Positions 7,442 through 16,917 of a stretch of 59,015 nucleotides of DNA are shown piece after piece (position 1 is the first letter of the stretch; each line of letters starts with the position of its first letter). Both the position numbers and the translations under genes were made by a program. Source of the DNA: an uncultured Bacteroidales bacterium (GTDB taxonomy: Bacteria > Bacteroidota > Bacteroidia > Bacteroidales > Paludibacteraceae); assembly GCA_902771935.1 (NCBI GenBank), contig CACXYM010000011.1, positions 1-59,015 on the forward strand. The letters run 5' to 3'. The notes below the pieces were generated by a model. The model was not told where the DNA came from and searched no databases. It worked only from the letters and a program-made list of their open reading frames with translations.

Positions 7442-9586
7442 TTACTCTTGCATCAAGAGTTGCATCACAATCTTAGCAGAGTGCGCAACGCTCGTACCGG
7501 GACCGAAGATAGCGGCAACGCCGGCTTTGTAGAGGAAGTCGTAGTCCTGTGCGGGGATGACACCACCGGCAGTAACCATGATATCCTCACGACCGAGTTT
7601 CTTGAGCTCAGCAATCACTTGCGGGATGAGGGTCTTGTGACCTGCTGCAAGAGAGGAGACACCCAGTACGTGAACGTCGTTCTCCACGGCCTGTTTAGCG
7701 GCCTCTTCCGGTGTTTGGAAGAGCGGACCCATATCTACGTCAAAACCGCAATCGGCATAGCCGGTAGCTACTACTTTGGCACCACGGTCGTGACCGTCTT
7801 GTCCCATTTTAGCAATCATGATACGCGGCTGACGACCTTCTTTCTTGGCGAACTCAGCCGTAAGACGACAAGCTTCCTGGAACTCGGCGTCCGAAGTTGT
7901 TCCTGCTTTATACACTCCTGAAATAGTTCTAATAGTTGCTTTATAACGTCCAACGACTTTCTCGCAAGCGTCGGAGATTTCACCTAATGAAGCGCGCAGG
8001 CCGGCAGCCTTGACAGCGAGTGCGAGGAGGTTCTCTCCCTTACCGCCATCAGCCCAAGCCTGAACGGACTTAGTGATTTCAGCCAATGCCTCTTGTACAG
8101 CCTTCTCGTCACGATGTGCACGGAGTTCTTTGAGACGAGCTACTTGCTCTTCGCGAACAGCGGTGTTATCAATCTCAAGGATGTCAATTGGATCCTCGTG
8201 GTCAAGACGATATTCGTTCACGCCGATAATCTTCTGGTTGCCGGAGTCTATACGTGCTTGCGTACGTGCAGCAGCTTCCTCGATACGCATCTTAGGAATA
8301 CCGGTTTCGATAGCAGCAGCCATACCACCGAGTTTCTCAATCTCTTGGATATGCGCCCAAGCTTTGTCCATAATCTCTTTAGTGAGAGACTCTACATAGT
8401 ACGAACCAGCCCAAGGGTCAATCTCCTTGCAGACTTTGGTTTCCTCTTGGATGTAGATCTGCGTGTTACGTGCGATACGAGCAGAGAAGTCCGTCGGCAG
8501 TGCGATAGCCTCGTCAAGCGCGTTGGTGTGGAGCGACTGGGTATGACCAAGTGCAGCACCCATTGCCTCGATACAAGTACGACCAACGTTATTGAATGGG
8601 TCTTGCTCGGTGAGTGACCAACCGGATGTCTGGCAGTGGGTACGAAGAGCCATGGACTTCGGATTCTTAGCGCCGAAGGACTTAACAATCTTCGCCCAGA
8701 GCATACGTCCGGCACGCATCTTGGCGATTTCCATGAAGTGGTTCATACCGATTGCCCAGAAGAAGGACAGACGCGGCGCAAACGTATCGACAGACATACC
8801 TGCATTGACACCTGCACGGAGGTATTCCATACCGTCGGCCAGCGTGTAAGCCAACTCGATATCAGCGGTGGCACCTGCTTCCTGCATGTGGTAACCGGAG
8901 ATAGAGATAGAATTGAACTTAGGCATGTTCTGCGAGGTATATTCGAAGATATCAGCGATAATCTTCATCGAGAACTTAGGCGGATAGATATAAGTGTTAC
9001 GCACCATGAACTCTTTAAGAATATCGTTCTGGATGGTACCGGCCATTTCCTCGAGCGATGCACCTTGCTCAAGACCTGCATTGATATAGAACGCCAGAAT
9101 AGGCAGCACGGCGCCGTTCATGGTCATGGAGACGGACATCTTGTTCAAAGGAATACCTGCAAAGAGGACTTTCATATCCTCGAGCGAGCAGATAGATACG
9201 CCGGCTTTACCTACGTCACCTACGACACGCATGTTATCGGCATTGTAGCCACGGTGTGTCGGCAGGTCGAAAGCTACGGACAGACCTTTCTGACCGGAAG
9301 CGAGGTTACGGCGATAGAACGCATTGGACTCGGCAGCAGTGGAGAATCCGGCATACTGACGGATAGTCCAAGGACGGAGCGGGTACATTGCTGAATACGG
9401 GCCACGGAGGAATGGCGGGATACCTGAAGCGTAGTTCAGATGCTCCATGCCTTGGAGGTCTTCTTTAGTATAAACAGGCTTAACGTCGATGAGTTCCGGC
9501 GTCTGCCAGTCGGCTGTGTTCGGTCCCAGCACCTTTGTTGCTGAAACCTTCTTGATATCAATTTTCTTAAAATCTGGTTTCCACGT
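7442..9586 (-). CDS. mutB: methylmalonyl-CoA mutase large subunit, no normal start codon
   Basis: Catalytic, adenosylcobalamin-dependent subunit that interconverts succinyl-CoA and (R)-methylmalonyl-CoA, the key step of propionate formation. The homologous region begins at [11 protein letters not shown] and runs through [18 protein letters not shown] and [14 protein letters not shown] to the C-terminal B12 domain with DGHDRG (base-off, His-on motif), about 714 residues in all. The frame has no ATG, GTG or TTG at the expected place; upstream codons read ACA TTC GCT GCA ACG TGG AAA CCA. I place the start nominally at ACG 9586; GTG 9532 would cost 18 conserved-region residues. The gene overlaps the mutA end by 20 bases in another frame. 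See the finding on this junction. Confidence 0.85.
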   Translation of the reverse strand, partial: TWKPDFKKIDIKKVSATKVLGPNTADWQTPELIDVKPVYTKEDLQGMEHLNYASGIPPFLRGPYSAMYPLRPWTIRQYAGFSTAAESNAFYRRNLASGQKGLSVAFDLPTHRGYNADNMRVVGDVGKAGVSICSLEDMKVLFAGIPLNKMSVSMTMNGAVLPILAFYINAGLEQGASLEEMAGTIQNDILKEFMVRNTYIYPPKFSMKIIADIFEYTSQNMPKFNSISISGYHMQEAGATADIELAYTLADGMEYLRAGVNAGMSVDTFAPRLSFFWAIGMNHFMEIAKMRAGRMLWAKIVKSFGAKNPKSMALRTHCQTSGWSLTEQDPFNNVGRTCIEAMGAALGHTQSLHTNALDEAIALPTDFSARIARNTQIYIQEETKVCKEIDPWAGSYYVESLTKEIMDKAWAHIQEIEKLGGMAAAIETGIPKMRIEEAAARTQARIDSGNQKIIGVNEYRLDHEDPIDILEIDNTAVREEQVARLKELRAHRDEKAVQEALAEITKSVQAWADGGKGENLLALAVKAAGLRASLGEISDACEKVVGRYKATIRTISGVYKAGTTSDAEFQEACRLTAEFAKKEGRQPRIMIAKMGQDGHDRGAKVVATGYADCGFDVDMGPLFQTPEEAAKQAVENDVHVLGVSSLAAGHKTLIPQVIAELKKLGREDIMVTAGGVIPAQDYDFLYKAGVAAIFGPGTSVAHSAKIVMQLLMQE

Positions 9587-11465
9587 TGCAGCGAATGTGG
9601 ATAAAGTTCTGGATTCCGAGCTTTTGGAGGTCTTCCATGCAAGCAGGAGCACCAGCCACGATGAACATCTCTTTGGCGCCTTCGAGTTCGAGCCAAGCCT
9701 GCGGAGCAAAGGTTGCATATTCGTCATCGGACGAACAGAGGACGATGATGTCGGCTTTCGCTTTACGAGCAGCCTTGATACCTTCGTGAACGGACTTGAA
9801 GCCGTTATTGTCGATAACCTTATAGCCTGCGCAAGCGAGGAAGTTACAGCTGAACTGTGCACGGGCGATACGCATAGCGAGGTTACCGATAGTGAGCATA
9901 AAGGCAACAGGTTGTTTCTTAGCACCTTCGGTCTCGAGACGGAGTTGTTCGAACTCTTCGGCAGCACGAGCGACGGGAAGCGTCGGTAAGCAAGCTTCGC
10001 CTTTGTTGCCACAGCCACAAGATGACTTAGTTTCTTTCTTGTCCTTGCAGTTGCAGATAGAGCTGCAAGCGCCGGCGTTGTCCTTTATCTTCTTAGCCGC
10101 TTTCTCGTTGAAGTTCGGGAACTGGTTGGAACCGAGCAGCACCTCTTTGCGTTTAGCTACGTCAGCGAGACGAGCTTTGAGGTTAGCAGCAACAGCTTCT
10201 TGCACTTTACCTGCCTTAACCATTTCGAAGAAACCACCCTGCTCTTGGATAGCGAGGAACTGTTTCCATGCCTCAGCAGCGATTGAGTTGGTGAGGTTCT
10301 CCAGATAGTACGAACCGGCAGCAGGGTCAACGACCTTGTCAAAGTGTGCTTCCTCTTTGAGCAGGAGTTGTTGGTTACGTGCGATACGCTCAGCGAAGTC
10401 GGTTGGGCGCTCGTAAGTAACGTCAAACGGCGTAACAACGATTTCATCTACACCCGCTAAGGCAGCAGACATCGTCTCTGTTTGCGAGCGGAGCAGGTTT
10501 ACGTATGCGTCGAATATGGTCATGTTGAAGCGGCTGGTCTCAGCGCAGACATTCATCTTAGCAGCATCTTTGAGTGCGTGGGTGAAAATAGGCGCTTTGT
10601 AAGCCTCAACAATCTTCGCCCAGAGCAGACGAGCTGCACGGAACTTAGCAATCTCCATGAAGTAGTTGCCGCCGATACCCATGTTGAAACGAATCTCACG
10701 CGCTGCGAGGTAGTTTGGCACACCTGCTTCGGTCATCATCGTCATGTACTCAGCACCCCATGCGAGAGCATAAGCCAACTCTTGTGCACAATATGCGCCG
10801 GAGTTATTGAATACAACGCTGTTCACGCCCACAACGCGGTAGTTAACGAGCGTCTTGCAGGCATTAACGGTAGCAACAAGTCTCTCTGCAACTTGTTCGC
10901 GGCTCAGGTCTTTCCCCTTGAGCAACATGCCCTTTATCGGATCCACGTTAATAGAGCCATAAACAGCCTTGAAGTCGTACCCGCAACGTCCGTAGTAGCG
11001 CACGAGGATATTTGCTAACTCAGGCGCCTTGCAAGGACAGATAGTGAAGTTGATGTTGATAGCGCGCGCATCAATATCCTTTAGCAGGTTCTTGATGTAG
11101 CGGTAGTTGAGTTTTTCTGCATTAAGGCAGAAACCGAGAGAAGTAATACCTTTGTTGAGAATGTCAAGCGCAAGCTTGTTTGCTTTGCGCGCGTTCTCAC
11201 AGGCACAAACGTTTTGGCGAATAGCCCACTCGTTGTTTGTTTTCGTACCACGAACATAAGGGAATTGTCCGGGAGCAGAAACTGTTGTTTTCAGTCCGCG
11301 CAGGTCTTCCTGGCGGTAGAAAGGCTGTACATTAAACCCTTCCGGTGTGCGCCATACAAGTTTCTTGTCGAAATCGGCGCCTTTGAGGTCGGTGATGATT
11401 TTGTCCTTCCACTCTTTGGTCGAGACGGCAGGAAAATCAGCCAACAGGTTCAATTTTTCTTCCAT
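9567..11465 (-). CDS. mutA: methylmalonyl-CoA mutase small subunit
   Basis: Non-catalytic partner of MutB in the heterodimeric methylmalonyl-CoA mutase, 632 residues. It has the barrel (for example [15 protein letters not shown] at about 276-290) and a C-terminal B12-like domain without the DxHxxG histidine, as expected for the small subunit. A cysteine-rich linker (Cys467, 471, 473, 483, 485, 492) joins the two parts. The end, [12 protein letters not shown], appears short by about a dozen residues against related small subunits as I remember them. The gene starts at ATG 11465, 30 bp after the endonuclease gene at 11496; no promoter of the usual type is visible in that gap, so it may be read from upstream. 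Confidence 0.93.
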   Translation of the reverse strand: MEEKLNLLADFPAVSTKEWKDKIITDLKGADFDKKLVWRTPEGFNVQPFYRQEDLRGLKTTVSAPGQFPYVRGTKTNNEWAIRQNVCACENARKANKLALDILNKGITSLGFCLNAEKLNYRYIKNLLKDIDARAININFTICPCKAPELANILVRYYGRCGYDFKAVYGSINVDPIKGMLLKGKDLSREQVAERLVATVNACKTLVNYRVVGVNSVVFNNSGAYCAQELAYALAWGAEYMTMMTEAGVPNYLAAREIRFNMGIGGNYFMEIAKFRAARLLWAKIVEAYKAPIFTHALKDAAKMNVCAETSRFNMTIFDAYVNLLRSQTETMSAALAGVDEIVVTPFDVTYERPTDFAERIARNQQLLLKEEAHFDKVVDPAAGSYYLENLTNSIAAEAWKQFLAIQEQGGFFEMVKAGKVQEAVAANLKARLADVAKRKEVLLGSNQFPNFNEKAAKKIKDNAGACSSICNCKDKKETKSSCGCGNKGEACLPTLPVARAAEEFEQLRLETEGAKKQPVAFMLTIGNLAMRIARAQFSCNFLACAGYKVIDNNGFKSVHEGIKAARKAKADIIVLCSSDDEYATFAPQAWLELEGAKEMFIVAGAPACMEDLQKLGIQNFIHIRCNVETRF

Positions 11466-11495
11466 GTTTTAAGTTGTTTGTTGTTATGTTGTTTA

Positions 11496-12554
11496 TTATT
11501 TAATTTCTTGTCCCATAATGTTATACATATGTCCGTCACGGAGAATAAGTACTTGTCCGTTACGGAAGATCTTCGTTGCTTTAGGCGTTACTATTACTGC
11601 GTCTATTGCTGTAATAGGTTCGTCAGACCAGCCGTCACTCTCGCCCGGAATAAAACGCGGGTCGGTGGACGAAACAAGATGCGACATATCAACCGCCTTG
11701 CCTGCCATCTTGCCCCAAATATACTCTGCGAGGTAAGGATAGTCGATATACGGATTACGATTATGCTGGAAGTCACTCACAGCGTCTGCACGCTTGATTT
11801 CTTTCACGGAAACAGGGTCTTGACGATGCCATTGGATAATCACTTCCTGCTCCCAAGGCTGAAACTCCAAATAGTTGTCATTCTGCATGGCAAATTTGGA
11901 GCCCACATCATTATTATCGATACGCCAGCCTTTATATTGTTTGCATACGATATCTATGTTGCCGTTTTTGTCTTTACCGTAACAAGTGGCCATGTACATA
12001 TAGGCACGCGCAAAATCGCCTTTATACTCATCTTTAGGCTCAAAGATGGAGAAATCCTCATTTAATGCCTCGTGGTGTTGAGTGCCTATTTTGAGTGAGC
12101 CTGCCGTTTTGGTTAGGTTAACTACATTACCCAAAGGATAGTTGCCTCGTGCACTATTGGCAGTTGAATTGGACGGATTAAGATGATAGCAGTCCATATA
12201 GGCTGCATTCTTACCGCCACCCCACCATGATTTGGCAAAGCTATGTTCAATATTACAACCGGTAGCCACATCTCCCGGATTATTTACTTTGTACCACTTG
12301 TCGCAATACATATCCATCATACAACCTTCCTCATTGCGGTCAGAATAGTAGAACACTTCCCATGTTTTCCCTATTCCTGAGCCATAAGGAATCGAATCAT
12401 GTTTGCGGATACAAGTTCTAATCGCGCCTTTCAGTTCCGCATCTTTCAGGCCGTCAATACCGTTGTAATAGCCCGTAGGCATTTCTTCCGCAAAAAGCGG
12501 CAGGCAGAAAATAATCAATAAGGAAAAGATTCCTATGTTTTTGCGTACATTCAT
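11496..12554 (-). CDS. secreted endonuclease I with C-terminal tail
   Basis: Secreted nuclease of the Endonuclease_I family (PF04231), 352 residues. Residues 1-22 are a signal peptide (ending LPLFAEE). The family's active region is present: CNIEHSFAKSWW followed by DCYHLNPSN, then WHRQDPVSVKE and NPYIDYPYLAEYIWG. It should cleave extracellular DNA non-specifically for nutrition. The protein ends in the short tail FRNGQVLILRDGHMYNIMGQ, shared by other secreted proteins in this window, which I interpret as a sorting signal. It lies 4 bp downstream of a second endonuclease I gene, suggesting tandem duplication followed by strong divergence. Confidence 0.9.
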   Translation of the reverse strand: MNVRKNIGIFSLLIIFCLPLFAEEMPTGYYNGIDGLKDAELKGAIRTCIRKHDSIPYGSGIGKTWEVFYYSDRNEEGCMMDMYCDKWYKVNNPGDVATGCNIEHSFAKSWWGGGKNAAYMDCYHLNPSNSTANSARGNYPLGNVVNLTKTAGSLKIGTQHHEALNEDFSIFEPKDEYKGDFARAYMYMATCYGKDKNGNIDIVCKQYKGWRIDNNDVGSKFAMQNDNYLEFQPWEQEVIIQWHRQDPVSVKEIKRADAVSDFQHNRNPYIDYPYLAEYIWGKMAGKAVDMSHLVSSTDPRFIPGESDGWSDEPITAIDAVIVTPKATKIFRNGQVLILRDGHMYNIMGQEIK

Positions 12555-12558
12555 AATA

Positions 12559-14268
12559 TTACTTAATTTGTTGTCCGGTTATTGTAAATATTTTTTCTCC
12601 TATTAGGATATATAACTTGCCGTCTATCAGCACTTTCTGTGCCGCAGGTTGCTGTTTCTGCACGTGTTGCACTTCCATTGAGCTTCCGTCACAATTTGTG
12701 AGATAATCCGAATAGATGAAGACTGTAGTATTATCGTCGTAGGTTACTTTGATTGCACTCAAACCACGATGGCCGCTATCGCCGTCAACCGTAAAGACAA
12801 GATTAGACGAACTTCCTGTCCACACAAGTCCGGTATCGTCCATCTTACCGCTATTCGGTTTGAGCATATTACCCTTGTCATTCGAACCGGGAACAAATTC
12901 AACTTTGTTTATATCAGCACCATAAAGCGTAATCGACGACTGAGCATAGCATCGGATCTCAGTATAATATTTGGTTGGATTAGTTCCACCTGCAAACGCA
13001 ATAGTCACTTTGCCGGCAGTAGCAGAAGTCACAGCATCACCACGCTTGTATCCGTCATTTTCGGTAAAGGAGGCTTTGGCCGTTACATCACCCTGTCCTT
13101 GTCCTTGTTCCATATGAGCAAAGACAGCATGTAAAGTAGTATTTGAACCTATCGCGGGCGATTCCTCTACTGACATAAACAGGTCTGCAGGCTTTGTTTG
13201 AGCCTTACCGGCTATAGCATATTTACTCCATCCGACAAACGTATTGCTGTATTCGGAGCAGGAAACAGGTGACGTCGGCAATATGGACAACTTATGGTTC
13301 TTAAAAACAGAGTCTGTTTGTATCTTTTGCCCGTTGACAAACCAATTGACACCATATTTGGCATAGTCCTTATCATTACTGCCACCTTCTGTATCAAGAG
13401 GAATATAGTCTTTGCTATAAGCAGAAATGATTGTAGCCAAATTAAAATTCTCATTCTTCTTGTTTCCCCAGATATACTCTGCCAGTTCTGGGTAATCTAC
13501 AAACGGGTTACGGTTTCCTTGCTGTTTGTAAACGGAGTCGTTGCGGTTAATCTCTTTGACCGAAACCGGATCATTACGATGCCATTTCATTAGTAGTGCC
13601 ACAGAGTAATCTGTCAAACCGGCTTTACCGTCGGAGTATGTAAACATCTTGGAACCGCTTTGAGAGGTAAAATTCTTATTTAGGTAGCACGTAGCCATAT
13701 AGAAATAAATACGTGCAATATCTCCTTTATATCGGTCATCTGGCTCATACACATTGCCGATAGTTGTATAGCCGGAGAAACTACTTGAACCGTAATGACC
13801 AAGTGCCGCTGCGCCTACAGAAATCTTATCGGTGCGGGAATTAGTTTCACCGTACGCATCGTTACCACGAAGATTATTCACACGGGCATCTGTCGGTAGA
13901 ACATGAAAAATATCACTATACATCGGATAACTTTTTCCGAACCATGAAGAAGGAACCGTATGCTCTTTGTTCCAACCATCGCAGAAATCACTTTGAGCCT
14001 TGTTCGCCTTGTCCATCGTAAATTCACAGGTAGAATAGATATCCCATAATGTGCTATCGGGACGGAAATCCGTTGGAACGTAATATGATTCTAACGCATC
14101 GTAATTGAGCTGAGTATGAGAGGATATACAACTGTTCAACGCAGTACGAAGGGCTTCGCCTTTCTTGTTATTGGCATTAGAATAGTAGTTTGACGGTATC
14201 TGCGCAAACACCATTTGCGCCACCACACATACAAGGAACAATGCTACTATGTGCTTTTTCATGACCAT
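12559..14268 (-). CDS. secreted endonuclease I, larger paralogue
   Basis: Second Endonuclease_I family protein, 569 residues. Signal peptide at 1-22. The nuclease domain covers about 25-285 with EHTVPSSWFG, DIFHVLPTD, WHRNDPVSVKE and NPFVDYPELAEYIWG. Then comes an InlB-like beta repeat (GWSKYAIAGKAQ to LHAVFAHME), a beta-rich domain of unknown type (about 390-530), and the tail IDGKLYILIGEKIFTITGQQ. The start is ATG 14268 (TAATG overlap with the upstream gene) or ATG 14262; the second gives the more usual MKKHIVALFL signal peptide. The added domains suggest surface attachment or substrate binding. Confidence 0.88.
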   Translation of the reverse strand: MVMKKHIVALFLVCVVAQMVFAQIPSNYYSNANNKKGEALRTALNSCISSHTQLNYDALESYYVPTDFRPDSTLWDIYSTCEFTMDKANKAQSDFCDGWNKEHTVPSSWFGKSYPMYSDIFHVLPTDARVNNLRGNDAYGETNSRTDKISVGAAALGHYGSSSFSGYTTIGNVYEPDDRYKGDIARIYFYMATCYLNKNFTSQSGSKMFTYSDGKAGLTDYSVALLMKWHRNDPVSVKEINRNDSVYKQQGNRNPFVDYPELAEYIWGNKKNENFNLATIISAYSKDYIPLDTEGGSNDKDYAKYGVNWFVNGQKIQTDSVFKNHKLSILPTSPVSCSEYSNTFVGWSKYAIAGKAQTKPADLFMSVEESPAIGSNTTLHAVFAHMEQGQGQGDVTAKASFTENDGYKRGDAVTSATAGKVTIAFAGGTNPTKYYTEIRCYAQSSITLYGADINKVEFVPGSNDKGNMLKPNSGKMDDTGLVWTGSSSNLVFTVDGDSGHRGLSAIKVTYDDNTTVFIYSDYLTNCDGSSMEVQHVQKQQPAAQKVLIDGKLYILIGEKIFTITGQQIK

Positions 14269-14801
14269 TATTCTTCAATAAAATATTCTCTCACATAAAT
14301 CTTCCAGCAATAGAATTTCTCTGGCAATTCTTTCACCCAAACGGATCCTCCGTAATCTGGACCGTAGCCCGCATGAATAGAATACCATCTATCACCATGT
14401 TTAATTAAGCATTTTAATGTGCCGTATGCTTTCTCATACACTTTCGGCGCGGTCAATTCACCAGCCAACTTTGTATCACCATACGCTGGCTCTTTATACA
14501 CTTTGCCGTCGTTGGACGCTGCCTTAGCCGCTGCATAGACCTGTGCCACATAAGCATTTAACTGCTCAACTGTAATAGCACCAGGCGCGTCGCTATTATA
14601 GACATAAATAGCATCCTTTACCGGACGATGCTCCATGTCACGAACAGGCACTTTACGCTCAAGTATCTCACTACCGGTGGGAGGAACGAGCTTCGCAGAC
14701 TCTAACCCTGCAAACGCAAAACGGTCTCCAAAATCCAACTTCGGTGCCGCCATCACTCCGGCACTCACTAAGCATAATAATCCAATCAAAATCTTCTTCA
14801 T
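14268..14801 (-). CDS. small secreted protein, unknown function
   Basis: A 177-residue protein with a clear signal peptide (MKKILIGLLCLVSAGVMA) and no family I recognise. The mature part is mixed alpha/beta with aromatic residues towards the end (GDRWYSIHAGYGPDYGGSVW) and lacks the C-terminal tail of its neighbours. ATG 14813 is in frame four codons earlier; 14801 gives the standard signal peptide. It is the first gene of a possible transcript 14813-7442 (two nucleases, then mutA-mutB), driven by the perfect promoter at 14828-14859. Function not assigned. Confidence 0.7.
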   Translation of the reverse strand: MKKILIGLLCLVSAGVMAAPKLDFGDRFAFAGLESAKLVPPTGSEILERKVPVRDMEHRPVKDAIYVYNSDAPGAITVEQLNAYVAQVYAAAKAASNDGKVYKEPAYGDTKLAGELTAPKVYEKAYGTLKCLIKHGDRWYSIHAGYGPDYGGSVWVKELPEKFYCWKIYVREYFIEE

Positions 14802-14827
14802 ATAAGACGACATTTACATTCAGCCGA

Positions 14828-14859
14828 CAAAATTACAACAAAAATTGCACATACGCAAA
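14828..14859 (-). promoter_or_regulatory. promoter for the secreted-nuclease cluster
   Basis: Minus strand: TTTG (14859-14856), 20 bp, TAATTTTG (14835-14828). The spacer CGTATGTGCAATTTTTGTTG follows the extended pattern found elsewhere in the window. Confidence 0.85.
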
Positions 14860-15066
14860 TTTTTAAGCACAAAAATGAAGAAAATAGAATTTTATTCTAT
14901 TCAGAAGGCACAATTATGCACTTAGGTGCTCGCACATAAAGGGCATAATGGGACATTCTGTAAAGGGTTTACCCATCTTCATTTTTTGCTCTTTTTGCGT
15001 ATGTTCCGCAGGATGCGAACCTAATTTCGGGGGAATTGCGTAGCGTTAGCGAAGCAAGGCGGCGTC

Positions 15067-15108
15067 CGAAGTTACTACAAAAATTGCACATACGAAAATT
15101 TTTGGGTA
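15067..15108 (-). promoter_or_regulatory. decayed copy of the 14828 promoter
   Basis: Minus strand reads TTTTCGTATGTGCAATTTTT then GTAGTAACTTCG. This is nearly the promoter at 14828-14859 but with both boxes damaged (TTTC for TTTG, TAACTTCG for TAnnTTTG). It looks like an old duplication in the 380-bp space between the divergent genes. The rest of this space is GC-rich with GCGTAGCG/GCGAAGC motifs and holds no gene I can support. Confidence 0.45.
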
Positions 15109-15148
15109 TTTTTCGCGAATAATATAAAATTTTATGCTGAAACAATAG

Positions 15149-15165
15149 TTGGCACGATAATTGTA
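15149..15165 (+). promoter_or_regulatory. possible sigma-54 promoter
   Basis: TTGGCACG-ATAA-TTGTA fits the -24/-12 pattern (TGGCACG, four bases, TTGCA) except for GT in place of GC at -12. Transcription would start near 15176, 22 bases before the ATG at 15198. No TAnnTTTG promoter is present here. Confidence 0.5.
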
Positions 15166-15197
15166 CATCAAAATCCGTGATTGGAACTAATTGTTTT

Positions 15198-16520
15198 ATG
15201 CTGAAAAAGCTAATGATATTGGTTGTTTTATTGGCTATTATACCGCGTGCCGAAGCACGAAAAAGATTGCCCGTCGTACCAGATTCGCTGCAACGATTTA
15301 CGGTGAAAGTCAATGGCGTATCTTTGGAGATGCAACGCGTGGAAGGTGGTTCGTTTATGATGGGAGCAACTCCAGACCAAACAGATGCAGAGATTTATAA
15401 TGACAAGCCTGCACATCTCGTTTTTCTATCACCATTTTATATTGCCACAACGGAAGTCACCACTACACTATGGCAAAAAATTATGACAGAACGAGAGGTT
15501 CTCAGTCCGAAAGGGTTTCCTACACACCCTATAAATTATGTAACTTGGTATGATTGTCAGGAGTTCGTACGACGTTTGGATAGTATTACCGGATTGTCTT
15601 TTAGATTGCCTACTGAAGCAGAATGGGAATACGCAGCGCGGGGAGGACATAAAAGCAAAGCTTTTCGTTTCGCTGGTGGAAACGAACCCGATAGCGTGGG
15701 ATGGACTTATTCATGTTCCGGAAATTGGACCCACCCTGTTGCACGAAAACGACCAAATGAATTAGGATTATACGACATGACGGGAAATGTGTCTGAATGG
15801 TGTCAAGACCGTTATGGACGCTATCAATTGGGGACGGCACCCAACCCATGTGGCGTAGATACGGGAATGTATCGCGTCGTGCGAGGAGGAAGTTATGACG
15901 AATGTGCTGCCAATACGCATATTTCCTTTAGACGATGGCTTTTGCCTGAGACCTCAGCGGGATATATTGGGTTCCGCTTAGCCTTGACTTTGCCCGACGA
16001 TCCTATGACGAAAATAATTGAAGAAGAACCACCTCTTACACGTACTATAAAACTGAAAGACAGACGTTTACGGTTTATATACGTGCCTGCCGAACAGCCC
16101 TACTACATCTCGGAAGAAATTGAGTGTTCTTTGTGGAAGAAAATTATGAAATCTGATGCTACAGACCGCGTAAAACATGTGGCAGTCGGGATGAATCAAA
16201 ATGAGCGCATACAATTCGCGGAGAAATGCAGTCGGATAGCTAATCTAGCAATGTTTGTCGCGGCCGCAGAGTATATTGTAGCGGCAGAGCAAAAAGAGCT
16301 TATAGAACCATTCCACGATTCACAGGATAATCACCGTAAAACCCAGTCGATAAGACAGATACAACGGAAACGGCGCATGGCCGACAAACTGTCGCCATGG
16401 ACCGAATTAGTTGGCTTTCGTTTGCCAAAACCGGATGATCCTGTCTTGCTTCAGTTCAAAAAAGAAGATGATGACTCTCGTCCCCTCCGCTTAATGATCA
16501 AGTTGCCCAAAGCGGACTAA
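15198..16520 (+). CDS. secreted sulfatase-modifying-factor-like (FGE) protein
   Basis: A 440-residue secreted protein. ATG 15198 begins a signal peptide (MLKKLMILVVLLAIIPRAEA). Residues about 40-265 form one formylglycine-generating-enzyme/SUMF1 domain (PF03781): GGSFMMGATP, EVTTTLWQKIM, FRLPTEAEWEYAARGG, YDMTGNVSEWCQDRYG, VVRGGSYDECA, GYIGFRLAL. The remaining part (about 285-430) looks like a shrunken second copy: YYISEEIECSLWKKIM parallels the EVTTTLWQKIM region and LVGFRLPKPDDP parallels the GFRLALTLPDDP region. In Bacteroidota such secreted FGE-like proteins often lack formylglycine activity and serve other surface roles. The GC-poor codon use differs somewhat from neighbours. The stop codon abuts a block of tandem repeats. 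Confidence 0.85.
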   Translation: MLKKLMILVVLLAIIPRAEARKRLPVVPDSLQRFTVKVNGVSLEMQRVEGGSFMMGATPDQTDAEIYNDKPAHLVFLSPFYIATTEVTTTLWQKIMTEREVLSPKGFPTHPINYVTWYDCQEFVRRLDSITGLSFRLPTEAEWEYAARGGHKSKAFRFAGGNEPDSVGWTYSCSGNWTHPVARKRPNELGLYDMTGNVSEWCQDRYGRYQLGTAPNPCGVDTGMYRVVRGGSYDECAANTHISFRRWLLPETSAGYIGFRLALTLPDDPMTKIIEEEPPLTRTIKLKDRRLRFIYVPAEQPYYISEEIECSLWKKIMKSDATDRVKHVAVGMNQNERIQFAEKCSRIANLAMFVAAAEYIVAAEQKELIEPFHDSQDNHRKTQSIRQIQRKRRMADKLSPWTELVGFRLPKPDDPVLLQFKKEDDDSRPLRLMIKLPKAD

Positions 16521-16580
16521 TTCCTTTCCCTCGTCACCCGTTCCTTTCCCTCGTCACCCGTTCCTTTCCTTTGTCTCTTG
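16521..16580. repeat. 20-bp tandem repeat, three units
   Basis: Two exact copies of TTCCTTTCCCTCGTCACCCG (16521-16540, 16541-16560) and a third, decayed copy to 16580. It begins directly after the stop codon of the FGE-like gene. Almost no purines lie on this strand. Confidence 0.9.
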
Positions 16581-16619
16581 TTCTCTTTCTTTTTTCCCAT
16601 TTCCTTTGTCGCCTCTCAC

Positions 16620-16823
16620 ACTTTTCCACTATTCTCTTTAGTCTTTTCCGCCATCTTCTTTAGTCCTTGCCGCTATTTTCTTTCTAACTTGCCACCATCC
16701 TTCTTCGTCCTTGCCGCTATTTTCTTTCTAACTTTCCCGCCATCTTCTTTCGTCCTTGCCGCTATTTTCTTTCTAACTTGCCACCATCCTTCTTCGTCCT
16801 TGCCGCTATCCTCTTTCATTTTT
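16620..16823. repeat. 44/45-bp tandem repeat, about four units
   Basis: CCTTGCCGCTATTTTCTTTC recurs at 16665, 16709 and 16754, with a partial copy at 16798 (spacing 44, 45, 44) and a weaker unit before. Units alternate between CCGCCATCTTCTTT and CCACCATCCTTCTT flanks. Open frames across it encode only repeated hydrophobic peptide (PPSFFVLAAIFFLT-like) and are not credible genes. Confidence 0.9.
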
Positions 16824-16824
16824 T

Positions 16825-16906
16825 AATTTTTCTCCATTATTATTGCATTTATCTCCATTTTAATTGCAATTTTCTCCATTTTTATTGCATTTTTCTCCTT
16901 TTTTTC
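16825..16906. repeat. 21-bp tandem repeat, about 3.5 units
   Basis: TCTCCATTTTTATTGCATTT-like unit starting at 16831, 16852, 16873 and 16894, exact 21-base spacing. It continues the pyrimidine-rich strand bias of the preceding arrays and ends 12 bp before a perfect promoter. Confidence 0.88.
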
Positions 16907-16917
16907 TTCCCAAAAAA

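Noticed and set aside
9586-10018. N-terminal extension of mutB by about 140 codons into mutA
   Set aside because: The extension lies out of frame inside conserved mutA codons and has no similarity to the mutase; only the frame happens to stay open.
14969-15313. 114-codon minus-strand open frame in the divergent spacer
   Set aside because: It covers the sigma-54-like site, a decayed promoter copy and the start of the FGE-like gene; no signal peptide, family or promoter. It looks like chance translation of an intergenic repeat.
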